A stretch of 64,000 nt of DNA, taken from NCBI RefSeq assembly GCF_012273895.1, contig NC_052119.1:7635990-7699989 (forward strand). The letters run 5' to 3'. Shown here piece after piece: positions 11,367-24,956 of this stretch. The translations under genes were made by a program, and so were the position numbers. The notes beneath the pieces are model-generated. The model had not been told where the DNA came from and made no database searches. It saw nothing but the letters and a program-made list of their open reading frames with translations. Every line of letters begins with the position of its first letter. Position 1 is the first letter of the stretch. The stretch is from Zerene cesonia (Eukaryota > Arthropoda > Insecta > Lepidoptera > Pieridae).

Positions 11367-12375
11367 TTCGGTTGTTTCTACAATTGCAGCGTGTTCTTAG
11401 ACACTATATTTATTATAAATATAGATGCATGACGCGATAATCAACGCGTCATCAATATAAATTCAAACAATCGAGTAGCGAACAAACAAAGCGCAAGACG
11501 TTGTCGCCTGTATATATTTGGCAATAAAAGTAAAAACTAATATTGAACAAGTCTCGGCAACACGTCGTGCCTTATCTCCGGCATGTGGCGGCGGACGACA
11601 GATGAATACGCGGATATAACACGTGTACCATGTAAATGAATGCGATGTGTGAAAAGCGACCATATTGAAATGTCTGATTGACTTCACACTGATACGGTTA
11701 AAGGTATTATTTTCCTGTGAATAATGTCCGAGTCGTAAATATCGCGGCAGGTTGGTCATGACGTGACGAGATTTGTAAGCAATCGGCAGCGTTTGGTTGT
11801 TGTCTACATTGCACTTAAAATTGTACTTAGCTTATAAATTCTTTATTCACATTCGACCCTGTCTAAGATGATGTCGTTATTTTGTAATCGTAAATGCTAT
11901 TACGTATAATAAATCACATTAAAGGAATGAATAAGAAAATTGAAAAGATATGAAGCTACATAAAAAGAAATCTTATTAAACAATTGTTGAGTTGACAATC
12001 CTTTCCCACGTCACACGAATCAAACAGACTAACAAGACTCTAATCTACATGTATTGAAAATTAAATTCCCATCGAATACCTATATTTTACAATGACTCGA
12101 CACGATTGCAAACTATTGGGTTAACGGAATGTCGAACCACATCAGTTAGACGTGTGTCAAAACTCGTCATGGATAATGGATTATTGAAAACTCCAATCAA
12201 AATGCCGAGTTTTTTGTGGCAAAATGTGTCACGATCATAAATATGGAGTACAAAAACTTACAATGGATTGATACAAACAGATACATCCATAATCCTATCT
12301 TCCTATCTAGAGTTTTTGAAGTAATGAAATTTCACAATGGATGGTCATTTTTTATTTAAGGTGAGAATAAATACT
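11367..12375. other. Stretch without a recognised gene
   Basis: The 11460-11800 part is more GC-rich than average with an open minus frame at 11463-11759, but the translation shows no family features. Nothing else stands out. Confidence 0.4.
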
Positions 12376-12560
12376 GAAGAAGATAGTCCTTGATATGGTG
12401 GTAAACGCGTGAGCGTAGAACTGAGAGGTCCTAGGTTCTATTCCCGGTGAGGACGCGCAAAAGAAATGTCTCAGTCTATGATGATCAAACAGATGTATAT
12501 CATCTGCCCCATACCCCACCAGGGGACACGGGGTATCACTTTCTATTTAAGGTGGGGTTT
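12376..12560 (+). repeat. tRNA-like SINE, family F
   Basis: The head has a weak A box (GGTGGTAAACGCGTGAGCG) and a B-box-like GGTTCTATTCCCGG 33 bases on. The body ends with CACCAGGGGACACGGGGTAT. GTAGAAC-GAGAGGTCCT in the head is shared with the fragment at 23875. This layout is typical of tRNA-derived SINEs in Lepidoptera; it has no ORF. Confidence 0.6.
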
Positions 12561-15500
12561 TCGGTAAATACGCTTTATCAATTAATGGATAACTAAAGAG
12601 ACTGAAATGAATAATCTTATATAAATATAATTAGTAAAGATTGTAAATTTCATCAGATACTACTTATTAGTATTTGATTTGCTGACCTTATCACATTATC
12701 AATCCCCATATTTCACATATTTGCATTTTCCCCACAATAAATTATAAGAACACGACACAAATGTTTAAAATAACGATAAATAAAAATACACCGTACCATA
12801 TCGCACCATTGGATCTAAAATTTCCATGAATTATGAGGTAATGTATCAAAACCTGGTTTTAGGTGTTCTGACATGCAATCTAAAAGATAAGCGGTGTCAA
12901 GTCGTGCTAGCGCTGTAACGGTTTCGATATGAAAGTGTTACTTCTATGAACCTCATAAAGGTTATGTGTCATGATATTTATTTCACAATGTTGTATCGAG
13001 TATGCTGCAACATTGTTAGCAACAAAATAAAACAAAAAAAAATGATTTTTCATCGTTGCGTACGTTGAATAGTATCGTCAAAACATTAACAGCAATTTGA
13101 GTGATTATTTAATGTAAGGGCTGAATTATCAGACAGAGAATTAAAGTGATGCTTTTTACATATTAGAAATAGAAGTGCTTTTTATTTGCCAATATGTAGA
13201 AAAGTTACGTATCTTATAAATTTAAAACAAGTCATATAAACATCAATAGTGGCAAAAAAGGACTATAAAGCAATGTAATATGCTCTTATTCGATCCTAAC
13301 TTAAAAAATATCTTAATTAATAAATAAACACAGCACGTGTCATCAAACATTAACATCCCTATATTTGTTTATCCTTGTTTCACGACGTCCTCTAATAAAT
13401 TTTAATACGTCTCTTTTATCTATCAACTGGAAAAAACTGAAAGAAAGCAAAGACGGATATTATAGAAGTTTTATGGGCCCTCGTTAACGAAAAGACGGTA
13501 TTTTTTTGGAAAATCGATGGCATTTTATACAGCGTAATTAATAAAGTACAGAGATAAGTTCTGAAAGTATATATGTACATCTAAAATGATGTTTATACTT
13601 TATATTTAATCTATATGTATCTGTATGTATTTATTTGAATGCACATTACATAGGTAAACCATAAAAACAGACCCATAATATTTCAGCTGAAGACAACACT
13701 TTCAAGGGAATCCTCATAAACGATTAAACTCAACTTTTCTTCTTAATTCAATTGGCTTCTCAATTGGCTTCTCAAACGAAACATTATGTTCTTTAAATAC
13801 AAACCCAATCACTGAGTGACTAATAAATAAAAACAGACTGAAAAAAATAATTACAAATCACAGATCAGCTAAAATACAGAAACTAGCGTAAAATTGCTTG
13901 TAGAATCGTAAACGCTCTAACAAACAAGCCATTTGATATGTTTATTACGAAATTCTTTGTAAATTAGGTTCCTACCTCCAATTCCGTGACTAAGTCGGCA
14001 CGTAACAATCTTAAGGTGGCGACCTCTATATATCTTGTACTTTATTATAGAAACATGCATGTCTTAGGGCATAAATATACAACAACGAACGCCTCATTGG
14101 TAACGTTTAGAGGCAATTCCGGCCAATAAAGTGGCACGCGTGGGTAGAAACAGGACCAGTATACATTGACCCATCAGTGTATTATTGTTGTTACAATTTT
14201 TAAACAATTTAAAGGGTTAAATGGGTCTCCCTTATTTAGTTCATTTAAATGGTTAAACATTGATCCGCGAATGTAACGTGGGTGTGTTATAGTTTCTAGA
14301 CTGGTATCTGTTATTTGTTCGGACATCTTGTATTCTGTCGTATGACCGTATGTGGTGAGACCACATTTTATAATTAAATTACAATAAATGTCCCATATAC
14401 AACTACTTATACTTTATTTGTGAAGGTAAAGATAGATGAAGTCGGATCTAAATTATACGCTTTCGAGATAAATGTGTTAAATAATAAAACAGGACGGTTC
14501 TTATCTATTTCGTTGAAAATATTTTGAACGAATAATGAATTAACATAGCGAATGGCGCGATAAAATAGTTGATTAAGCCTAATAAAAATTTTATTTTCAT
14601 TAGGCAATCGTCACAGTTCACACCTAACTCATATATTTGATACTGTCTGAGTATATTTTTTCCATCTAAAAACGACACTCAACAGTCATCTCTAAGAATT
14701 TGAGTTATGTTTTGGTGTGCTTATTGATTTTGTGTTGGTTATAGATTTTCTTTATTATTTAAATATAAATACGCGCCATTGCTGAAGTTTTTCTACAACA
14801 GAAAATCAATAATTCATTACGAGCCAATTTATCGTATATAATATATACTTATACATAGGTATTTATCCTGGTTGCAACTTACTCTTGCGTAAAACAAAAT
14901 AAAGAATATAGAATCGTGCGACAAAGGATTCCAAATAAAAAATTAATGGCACAAAATTCGTTTCAAGTTCACTGCGTCGTCAATCTTTTGCAGATAACTT
15001 TTTGTTAGCCAAATAAATTGTTAGCGGCCAACGTAAAAATATAATTACACAATAGCTCAACTGTTTTTTCTCTCAATTACTGCATTGATGCAGGTGGAGT
15101 TATTTTTCGGACATACCACAGTAACGAGCTAAATATCTGGACTATATAGCATTTTATTGCATACACATTACCGTTGGAAATTAAACTTTTAAACGTACGG
15201 ATTTAAATCTATTTTTCTTAATCAACCTTAGTTATCTTGAATTGAATCTATCATAACCATCTGTGACTGAGGGGTTTCAAATAAAATGAACATTATCCAA
15301 TGAGACGAATTAAGTTTTTTCATAGTTTCAGTTGACAGCAATAAAGCTAGATATGAGGTAGAGTCTAGACTTATTAAAGTTTGTGACTTGGAGTACATAA
15401 AAGTTAATCGTCAGACGTTTCTACAAATCAACTAAAATGAATCAAAATTAAAAGAATTCTTTTGATAATTGTATTAAAAATTAAAGGACGAAGACCAAAA

Positions 15501-17897
15501 CTTTAGTATAAAAGTTAAAGTTAGTCACAGACATCAGTTATTTAATATTCAAATGTAACAAAAAGTTCTCTGTTCTCATATGAAATCTAAAAAAAACGCA
15601 GCGATGTTGTATTATTTTAAATATATTTTGATAATAATGGAGTGCAGCGTCGTAGGTACTTAAAAACCAATAAAAGAATCCATACATTTTGGTATAATCA
15701 AGAATAGCCGGCACATCAATATTGTCCAGACGGAAATTTGACTAAAAAATTCGAATGCCATCGGCCAATATAATGGTGAAGCAATTTTCAGTCGAGTTAA
15801 TACTTTGATTGCTCAAAGGTATTGCCGCTGTTACAAGTTGGGGTAAATATTTTGCAGTTTTTAAATTATTTCAATTCTTTATCTGTATTTTATATGGTAT
15901 AGGTACGTCTTTACTTTTGCATTTTTATATAATTTTTATTCACTTAATTTTTTGTTAAGGTTCTTATGGATAGAAAATAACCTACCACGAGCCAAGCCAG
16001 AGTGGATCGCGAGTAATATTAATATAATTCGAGCATGATCGTAAGCTTTGCTTAATTTTTGCTTTAAAATACATGAAAATGAAATAATAACATGTCATGG
16101 AAGTTTTGAAACAGCCCTTTCAAGTAGTTCTTACCTTATATCAGCAGAGTTTTGCTAACTTATGGTAAAGGGATGTTCTGCTCTGCTCATTGGTTAACCC
16201 AATTCAGCAATATCCTCTACTATGCGTTCAGGATTTAACATAATATATTTTATTTGTGATATTGAAACGGATACATTAGATTAACATATAATAACACTCT
16301 CTAACTACTAAGTTACTAAGTAGCTATAAATAAGTCCTGCGTATACTTTGTGTTTTACCTTTTGCCTTTACCTCTTCTTATCCAAAATTCGATGGATTTT
16401 TAGTAGTTTTTATTTAATATTTTCACTATTATGAAGACTCTTAGTACTAGTAGACTATTTAGTCAAAAAATACGAGATACGCAATAATCCTTAATAAAAC
16501 TGAAGAAATTTTTCGATATTTTCCAAACCTATTTCACTGAACCAATTAGCTTCACCTTAGAAATGCAGATTATTACCAGTAAACAATTGACAATATAATC
16601 TAACACGCAAACCCATAGTAGTACTAACAGCCACAAAAGGATCGATAAGTTCTTTGACACAACCTCTCACCTACAAGGTGGGTTCTTCAGAAGGCACTCT
16701 ACACTTAACCTGACCTACCTTAATCCCTTCACAAGTGGGTATCACAAAAGACTGGAGTTTTAGCAGTAAACACAAAAATATATTTATAATCTAACCTGTA
16801 ATGATCATGTTTTATAAGTATTTATATAAAATTATATAGTGTGAAAAATTATCATATTTACAGCGTCTAATAAATAACTTCTTTTCAACGTGACTTTATC
16901 GTCATCCGCACCTTGTTTTTATTCTAATTCAAACGAGTTTGTCATGATATTTATTACATTGTAAATTGTCTCATAGAATCTTCTACTTGTTCCATTAAAT
17001 AATAAAATTATTACGTAGTTTTCACGGCTGCTTTAAATATAATTATTGCACTACAACTTTGGTTTCTTCGATATAATATATTTCTATAATAGTAACAATA
17101 GTGACTCGCGTATTAGTTGGGACGATTCGCGAAACCTTTTTGGATATTAGATAATTACGATATATTTAAACACTAATATAGTCCAATTAAAAGCTATTAA
17201 CAAAATATGTTTATAAAAAGCATACTTCTATAACAATACAAACAAAATATATTAAACATGACCGTCCATAAATCCGTTTAACAATAATAGAAACACCTTA
17301 ACGTTAGGACATGTTTCTGTAAAAATATTTTGTGAATATTGAACGGCCGCTGATAAAAAGGGTGTTTGTATTTGGACCGGCCGCGATTTGAATGATAATA
17401 GTGTTTGAAATTTATTTGGTCGTAAAACGCGAGTGTTGCCGGGTTGGCTTATGACAAAGGTTTTTTATCGAGCACCATGAGCGGCCGTAAATTGTGCTTC
17501 GCCTGTCAAAGCCGACTAGAGTAGTAGCGGCAATCGGTACGAGCAATACCGTTTGAATAAAATTTATTTTATCCTTAAACGCGTTTGATGTTTTATTGCA
17601 ACTCGTGTGGCCAGTGTGGCAAGGTAAGAGTGGTTAGCAATTATCTACCAGAATCCACCAACTATAATATTGTAATAATGAAATAGATACTGATCAATAG
17701 CGTCATATATTTTACATTACGTTACGCGTGTATATCAGATTATGTATGTGTGTTAGAAAGTTGTTTAGTTTTCGAGGATAGAAAAAATTCTTTAAATTAT
17801 ACTAAAATTTAAATTTATGGGATCAGAGAAAGAAATGTCCAATATACACATTATTTTCTGAACTGTATGTAAATATTTAAACATATAAACTATATTT
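12561..17897. other. Long AT-rich stretch, no supported gene
   Basis: About 5.3 kb without a recognisable exon or intact repeat. Slightly GC-richer islands are seen near 13990-14180 and 17340-17560 (the latter with AGCGGCCGTAAATTGTGC). A minus frame at 14407-14607 is open for 66 codons but unrecognised. The stretch may be intergenic or a long intron. Confidence 0.45.
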
Positions 17898-18040
17898 GTA
17901 ATGTGGTACTCGAGCGCGCTTCGGCACGAATTGGGCCAGCTCGCACCGGGGAGGTACCACACCCCGACAGAAGACCGGCGTGAAATAGCATTCTGCTGTG
18001 TTTCGTTCGGTGAGTGGGGGAGCCGGAGGCCCATATCCTT
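17898..18040 (+). repeat. SINE-like family A, left part up to gap
   Basis: Starts GGTACTCGAGCGCGCTTCGG and runs to GGCCCATATCCTT at the gap edge. The last 56 bases (17985-18040) are identical to the first 56 after the gap, so this and the piece at 19041 are probably one element of about 340 bp. Confidence 0.85.
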
Positions 18041-19040
18041 NNNNNNNNNNNNNNNNNNNNNNNNNNNNNNNNNNNNNNNNNNNNNNNNNNNNNNNNNNNN
18101 NNNNNNNNNNNNNNNNNNNNNNNNNNNNNNNNNNNNNNNNNNNNNNNNNNNNNNNNNNNNNNNNNNNNNNNNNNNNNNNNNNNNNNNNNNNNNNNNNNNN
18201 NNNNNNNNNNNNNNNNNNNNNNNNNNNNNNNNNNNNNNNNNNNNNNNNNNNNNNNNNNNNNNNNNNNNNNNNNNNNNNNNNNNNNNNNNNNNNNNNNNNN
18301 NNNNNNNNNNNNNNNNNNNNNNNNNNNNNNNNNNNNNNNNNNNNNNNNNNNNNNNNNNNNNNNNNNNNNNNNNNNNNNNNNNNNNNNNNNNNNNNNNNNN
18401 NNNNNNNNNNNNNNNNNNNNNNNNNNNNNNNNNNNNNNNNNNNNNNNNNNNNNNNNNNNNNNNNNNNNNNNNNNNNNNNNNNNNNNNNNNNNNNNNNNNN
18501 NNNNNNNNNNNNNNNNNNNNNNNNNNNNNNNNNNNNNNNNNNNNNNNNNNNNNNNNNNNNNNNNNNNNNNNNNNNNNNNNNNNNNNNNNNNNNNNNNNNN
18601 NNNNNNNNNNNNNNNNNNNNNNNNNNNNNNNNNNNNNNNNNNNNNNNNNNNNNNNNNNNNNNNNNNNNNNNNNNNNNNNNNNNNNNNNNNNNNNNNNNNN
18701 NNNNNNNNNNNNNNNNNNNNNNNNNNNNNNNNNNNNNNNNNNNNNNNNNNNNNNNNNNNNNNNNNNNNNNNNNNNNNNNNNNNNNNNNNNNNNNNNNNNN
18801 NNNNNNNNNNNNNNNNNNNNNNNNNNNNNNNNNNNNNNNNNNNNNNNNNNNNNNNNNNNNNNNNNNNNNNNNNNNNNNNNNNNNNNNNNNNNNNNNNNNN
18901 NNNNNNNNNNNNNNNNNNNNNNNNNNNNNNNNNNNNNNNNNNNNNNNNNNNNNNNNNNNNNNNNNNNNNNNNNNNNNNNNNNNNNNNNNNNNNNNNNNNN
19001 NNNNNNNNNNNNNNNNNNNNNNNNNNNNNNNNNNNNNNNN
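18041..19040. other. Assembly gap, 1000 N placeholder, probably false
   Basis: Exactly 1000 Ns between two copies of the same 56 bp. The simplest reading is that the contigs overlap and no sequence is missing. Confidence 0.85.
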
Positions 19041-19296
19041 ATAGCATTCTGCTGTGTTTCGTTCGGTGAGTGGGGGAGCCGGAGGCCCATATCCTTTTCC
19101 TAACCCTTCCTAGTCCTGACCTTTATTCCTCTCAAAAATCCTTTCTTATCCCCTTCCCAATTTAAAGTCGGCAATCCATTTGTAGAGGCGTAAGGTCTGC
19201 AATGAACCTTATGCCTCTACAAATGTTCATGGGCGGTGGTGGCGCTTACCATCAGGCGTCCCACCAGCTCTATTGCCGACTGTGACATAAAAAAAA
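19041..19296 (+). repeat. SINE-like family A, right part after gap
   Basis: Continues from ATAGCATTCTGCTGTG through the pyrimidine-rich middle and a TAGAGGCGTAAGG / CCTTATGCCTCTA inverted pair to the tail CATGGGCGGTGGTGGCGC and TGACATA followed by A's. Joined to 17898-18040 after removing the duplicated 56 bp it has the normal family length. Confidence 0.85.
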
Positions 19297-21713
19297 AAAA
19301 ACTACAACAATATATAAAAAAAGGACAAGATATACAAGTCATATTGTTACAATTTTCCATTGGTCATTAATAACTAATTAGTTGATAATGGCTACATATT
19401 TTAATATATTTTCGATACACGATTAACCATAAACATTTATAACACCTTAAATTAGAAGTAAAACGAGTTTTCCGATATCCCGCTGCGTGTAAATATTTTA
19501 TTGTCAAATTTCACAAACTGAGAAAAATTTATAGTCAATTTAAGCATATAAAATTTTATAACCAGACGTATCAATATAGCGATATGTCCGTTAAGATTAA
19601 TCGGAAAATATGATGTCACTGCTAAAATTTTATGACTCAAAGCACTAGTTGCTTGACAAGACCTTCGCATAAAATATAGAATGAAGATTGAAGAGCCAAA
19701 GCTTTAAAATATAATTTAAGTCTCCAATATGTGTAACTCTTGTGATTCGCTCGGCTATATCCGTGGTACGTTTTTTCTCTGCACTTTTCTTATGCCCTAA
19801 AAAACCTTAAAAATTACCTCAATATTTAAGTTCAGATCATAGTTTGCATTATTAACAATATATCGTTCTATTGTGGATTCACTATAGATAACCCTACACA
19901 TTTACATACTAATATATATACATATATATACTATAATTTGTATTCAGCTAAATCTACAAGTAAATATAGAATGCTCCCTTTTAATAGCTTATCAAATATA
20001 ATCACACCGAAATCAATAGACAATGGGCCCACAAAATTCAAAGCACTTACTGCTAATTTAAGACGATCGTTATGCATATTGCATGCCTTACTTGCTTTTA
20101 TTTCCCGATAAACAGGAGCCATTTTCTTGGCGAGCGTTTCCCTTTTCCCGCTTTTTTATTATTAAGAGGCCACATTTACCTGTGGATGTAAATTTCAAGT
20201 GTACAGTCGGAACCAAAATGTTCCATTTTGTTTGGTATTGCCTTTGAGTGCTATAACGCTCTCTGTAATGGTCATGAATATACAATGGATTGTTACTTTT
20301 TGCCGCGATGGTACAAGGACACGGTTTATTATTTGTGATAAAAATGAAAACTTTGTAGTTGAATGATATCGAATGGATGCGAAATGTCGTACAAGCACAC
20401 GTATCTACGTGTACGTAGATTTTACGTAGCTGCGACGGTAAATAGTTTATGATTTTATCGCTCTGATCTTTAAAGAACATATTTCGAAAGAACTTAGAGG
20501 ATTACTTTGTTTTTCTCAAAAGTATATAACGAAATAATAATACAGATAAGTTATTTAAAAAAGAATAAAATTGATTCAATCCAATTTGAAAATCTCTGCC
20601 AAACCTTCTAACTCCTATAAATACATAGCCCATACACTCTAGCTTTATTTATAAGAATAAAATAATAATATATGACATCGTTATCGCCCCCTGAATGCGG
20701 CTATTGCATGTGCCACCCATGCGTAATTCCTGCCGTTCCAATAAACTCTTGATCTTAGATTACATTTGGGATTCCAGTGGAACACAGCTATTAACATCGC
20801 AACGCTGTAATAAACTTGCACGTCTAATCGATTTAGTAGTATGTTTGTTGAAATTTTTCATCAAAAACCCGATTTTGGGTTCACTTTAAGAATCTTCTTC
20901 TATCAGTTTGAGGCATAATCCCTTGGCCAAGTGTATGCAGAGAATCAAAAGAGGTCAAAAGTCATTAAATTATAATCGCCCAATTTATTTCACTGGCAAT
21001 ATAAATTTCCTTTCAATAGTTTACAGATTTAACGAACAATGTCAAAAAATAACATAAATCTTCAAATAACATTAATTATCCACGAAGGCACATTAAAACA
21101 TTTTTAAAAACCCTAAACATTATCTTAGATGCTTTGTAAATAGCTTACTTCTAAAGTTATAGATAGGTATTGGATATAAAATTGTGAAAATGCACACAAT
21201 AAGGCATAACTGTGCGTGAATTTAAAAAAGCCTTAATTTGAAATGAAATAGTCTTCTAAGGGTGCTGTTTCCATAGCAAACTGCAGCCCTCGATCTTAAA
21301 ACCCTTGCCCTTAGGCGGCGATATAATGAAAGCCGCAAGGAAATAGAAAAAGGACCGTCTATAAAAGGAATCTGTAAAAGACAAAGACGAATGGAAACCG
21401 GCCACGGGGCTCTGCTGATCTTTGAGAATTCTACGTGATTGAAATTTTGTGAATGTCCTGGACCGATGTCTATACGATATAGAGGTTATTGTTTGCTGTG
21501 TATATAATAACTGGCATAAGCCACAAAGCTATATATGGCTATAACGCTCGCGTTACTAACTATCTCCAGACCCAAAAATAATCCAAATCGCTCCGGTACT
21601 TCATGAAAGAAAAACAATTTCGCATTTACGATGTAAGTAAAATATACACTTTCAATTTAAGATAACAGGGCCATATACTGAAATAGTTTGATCATCAAAA
21701 GCATCTAAATATT
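19297..21713. other. Stretch without a supported gene
   Basis: A 130-codon minus frame at 20088-20480 overlaps a second open frame and shows no domain, so it is not called. A small ACGTAGAT palindrome lies near 20405. The region 21260-21480 is GC-richer and may be regulatory. Confidence 0.4.
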
Positions 21714-21896
21714 ACTAGCTGCACCCGCCAAACGCTGTTCTGCCTTACTCTTATCATTTAGGGGTATGAAAAATAGATGTTGGCCGATTCTCATAGATAC
21801 CGGATAAGCACAAAAAATGTCATCAAAATCGGTCAAGCCGTTTCGGAGGAGTATGGCAACGAAAACTGTGACACGAGAATTTTATATATGAAGATT
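21714..21896 (+). repeat. RTE-like LINE 3' end (family E)
   Basis: Begins ACTAGCTGCACCCGCCAAAC with the GCTGTTCTGCCTTACTCTTA block, then AAAATCGGTCAAGCCGTTTC, ending GACACGAGAATTTTATATAT. It pairs with the copy at 27327. Confidence 0.7.
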
Positions 21897-23874
21897 TTAA
21901 AACAAAAAAAGTAATATAATTATGAGTGCCCTTACAAGCAACTTATCAATCCATCGATCTTCTTTCAATCAACTAAAACATCTTTCATGTTTCAATATAC
22001 GATTCTGGTTAGGATAAGACCTGCAGTGTTTTCTATCGGAAATCTTCCCTCAGGGATGGAAAAACACGATTCTCGAAACATCAAAAACGAAGATTTAATA
22101 AAATGTAGATACGGTTACGTGTGATGTGGAACTCTATGTAAGATTTCCTATATATGATGCAGTACACAAGGGATGGTCATCACGTGACGAGCATGAATGA
22201 ACGATTCGGGATCAAGCCTCGAGGGACCTTTACATCGCTCTGAAGTAACCTATCTGCCTCCATTTTTCGCTGTGGAAAAATCTATGTTTCAGCGTTGATA
22301 ATAAGGATCACTTTCAAATATAAAGCGCTGAGTATAGCGCTTTATAAAAATTCGAAGAGCTTCGAATTAGTATTGAAAAAGTGTTATATATAAGGAAACG
22401 TTTTAAAGCTTTATTTTTAAAACAGTAGGGTACAAAATCCATTGAGCAACGGATTGTAGTTGGCGCAAAATGTTACGTCCACTGTGAGCGGAAAGCAAAG
22501 ATGTAGAATTCAAAACAGTGAAGTCTAGTGGACTTTAAGCATGGAATATATTCCGTGGCCGACGCTTAGTATAAATGTAGAATAAATCATACGATTTTTG
22601 CGGAATTTAAAATCTCTGCATATATGGTATGAATCGTCTACGAGTGAACGTCGAAATTACATATTTAATGATTCATACTACGGGGTACAATGAGTTATGA
22701 AATTGGATTTAACTGTTTGTTTCTGATAGATAAAAATGATGATACAGAAGTAAAAAATGCATATTATGAATATTATTCAAGTCGTTATCTGTTCTTTTAA
22801 TAAAGTGATATCAAAAAATAATCTTTATGATCTCCGATCTATAAGAATATTCTATTACTTGTTTATTGATTAAATTTAATTTAAAATTTTAACCCTCAAA
22901 TCTTCTCTTCATCTTCACATGATGTAAATCATCATGTAGAAACCAGGAATGTTTTAATATCGATCTCTTCGTATAGATTAAGATGAAACTCCAGCTTGTT
23001 TGCTAAGGTGTAACATCCCAAACTCATAAACTGCATCGTGCCATACACACATGTTAACTTACGAAGAATCTGCGAACTGTCCAAACTATTATACTTTACG
23101 TTATTTGTTGGATCGTACACCCTAGCTAACTTATTACGTGTAGTACTAAGATCACATTGTTTGCAGACGAGTTTAGTGTATATTACCCCTTATGGACACT
23201 TTTTGAAGTTTATTAGATAAGCGTGTAGAGTAGGAACACGTCAACTTCTTAAAAATTATGTATTAGTGTTTTGTTTGATGAGTAAAGTCTCATATCCTCT
23301 CATATCCTTACTTTCCTTGTCTTGAAGACGATTAAGACTAAATAAATAAGCTGCAAAGCTATCCTCGTGTATAAATAATAACAAAAACAACGCAGGTCAC
23401 CAACCTAGTTACCGAAAAGGACACAAACACAGGACGATTCTATCACAATCCTTCAAAATCCCTTTGCATTCACTCCATCCGATATCCGCGGTTATCGTCC
23501 CACCCGTGAATAATACCCACTTTGTACCCAATAAAACTTTTCCCTTTTCTGATTGGAAACAATGACTCCGCCGCACAATTTTTCTGCCCTAGCTACGGAA
23601 ACGTCGAGCACTGTATCGCTCTTTCGATTCGACCTAAACGTGATATCTTTTCAAATGATGCCTTGTTATGCTGAGTTCTTTTGAGCGAATAATGCTTTAC
23701 AAAATGTCCTTTTACAGTTATGTGTCCTTGTACTAATATTTTTATTGTGGCTTTCTATATAAGGAAACAATGCTTATTAAACTTATGCTCAATATTTAAA
23801 CAAAAAATGGACAAGATTTGCTAACTAAAATGTATGTTAATCAATTCAACACAGCCTACCCAGAACAACTTTGT
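21897..23874. other. Stretch without a supported gene
   Basis: Contains two tandem hairpins at 22319-22368. An open minus frame at 22932-23120 is protein-like in part but has no recognised family. A GC-richer patch is near 22190-22270. Confidence 0.4.
22319..22368. repeat. Two adjacent perfect hairpins
   Basis: The first has arms TATAAAGCGCT / AGCGCTTTATA (22319-22329 and 22336-22346). The second has arms AATTCGAAG / CTTCGAATT (22349-22357 and 22360-22368). They are two bases apart. Function unknown. Confidence 0.65.
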
Positions 23875-23965
23875 GAAGTGGTCAATATCTATATAATCGT
23901 AGAACAGAGAGGTCCTGTTCGATTTCCCGTATGACCAGATACAAAAAACCTGATCAGAGAATCAA
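23875..23965 (+). repeat. SINE family F fragment
   Basis: Keeps GTAGAACAGAGAGGTCCTG and a B-box-like GTTCGATTTCCCG, as in the 12376 copy. The 3' part is lost or diverged. Confidence 0.5.
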
Positions 23966-24660
23966 GCTACGGATATAAGGAAAATTAATAATAAGGATAT
24001 AAGGAAAATTTCGAAAAAAAGAGTCGATAAATGGAAGACAGAAACTAATGCACAATTAATTTTAATACCACACAAAATTACACGGGCAATTTTGTGCCTT
24101 ATAGTGTATAGATAAAAATCTGTACGTTTTTCTCTCTTTTCGATCTATTAATTTCAAGGTCTCGGTTGCTTCGACGGACATAGAAAAACCTTAGCGCGTA
24201 ATTGCTTCACCCAATACGGTTACTATTAAATCCAAACTGAATTTCAGCGGCCATCAATTTTTACCGGTCGATTAAACATTGTTCCAAGTATCCTAAAATT
24301 AGACAAAGGCGGTATTAATACGGAAGCCATTAAATTGAGATAAGCGCAGCAGATTGGGTGGCGCCCTTCGGGTGGTATTAGCTCGTAAGTCCTGATAAGT
24401 GAGAGCAGGGGTTTGTGGGTACCGGCATAGAGTAAACAATGGGCAGACGCTCCTAATTAGCATAAGTAAACCTTTGTTATGTACTAGTGCATAGAGTATA
24501 TAAGAAGATTGTATACAGCGTGTGTAGTTTTAATGATTCAACAATAACAATACTTCTATGGACGATATTTATAGTTCAAAGTACTGCTTACACAGGCAGT
24601 TAGGCGTTTTTATTAAGTCAGATGGTTAGATTTAAAACACCATATTTAGTTAGGTTAGGT
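23966..24660. other. No gene; GC-richer island with clustered factor-like sites
   Basis: About 24150-24480 stands out from the AT-rich background. It contains AGTAAACAATGGG (forkhead- and SOX-like), TCCTAATTAGCA (homeodomain-like) and CCTTTGTT. This is consistent with a cis-regulatory element but conservation is not known. Confidence 0.35.
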
Positions 24661-24666
24661 TATATA

Positions 24667-24736
<70 letters not shown>
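24661..24736. repeat. (TA)n microsatellite
   Basis: About 76 bases of almost pure TA, with two interruptions, directly after a short run of three TTAGG-like units. Confidence 0.95.
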
Positions 24737-24737
<1 letters not shown>

Positions 24738-24956
24738 CATACTCTATTTTTACTAGTACTACTCTTATTTATTACGAGGCCATTTCTCAATAGTATTTAC
24801 CACACAATACACCATTGCTAAATTGAGTAACATTTTATCGATTCATTGTTAATCGTAGTAAATTTAAACATTTTGTGCTGAAACAAAATGTATCAAAAAC
24901 GAATTGAATAAAAATAAAACTAATATAATTAGTCCATTGAAAAGTTACATTTGGGG

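Noticed and set aside
17792..19103. Long open frames of 348-432 codons
   Set aside because: They run through the second N block and otherwise translate a SINE.
20088..20480. 130-codon minus-strand ORF
   Set aside because: No domain, signal or splice context; overlaps another open frame and looks like chance.
22932..23220. Open frames on opposite strands that both read YTLAN
   Set aside because: A coincidence of two similar short stretches; no homology or splice support.
24645..24660. Telomere-like TTAGG units
   Set aside because: Only about three units, directly next to a TA microsatellite; not a telomeric array.
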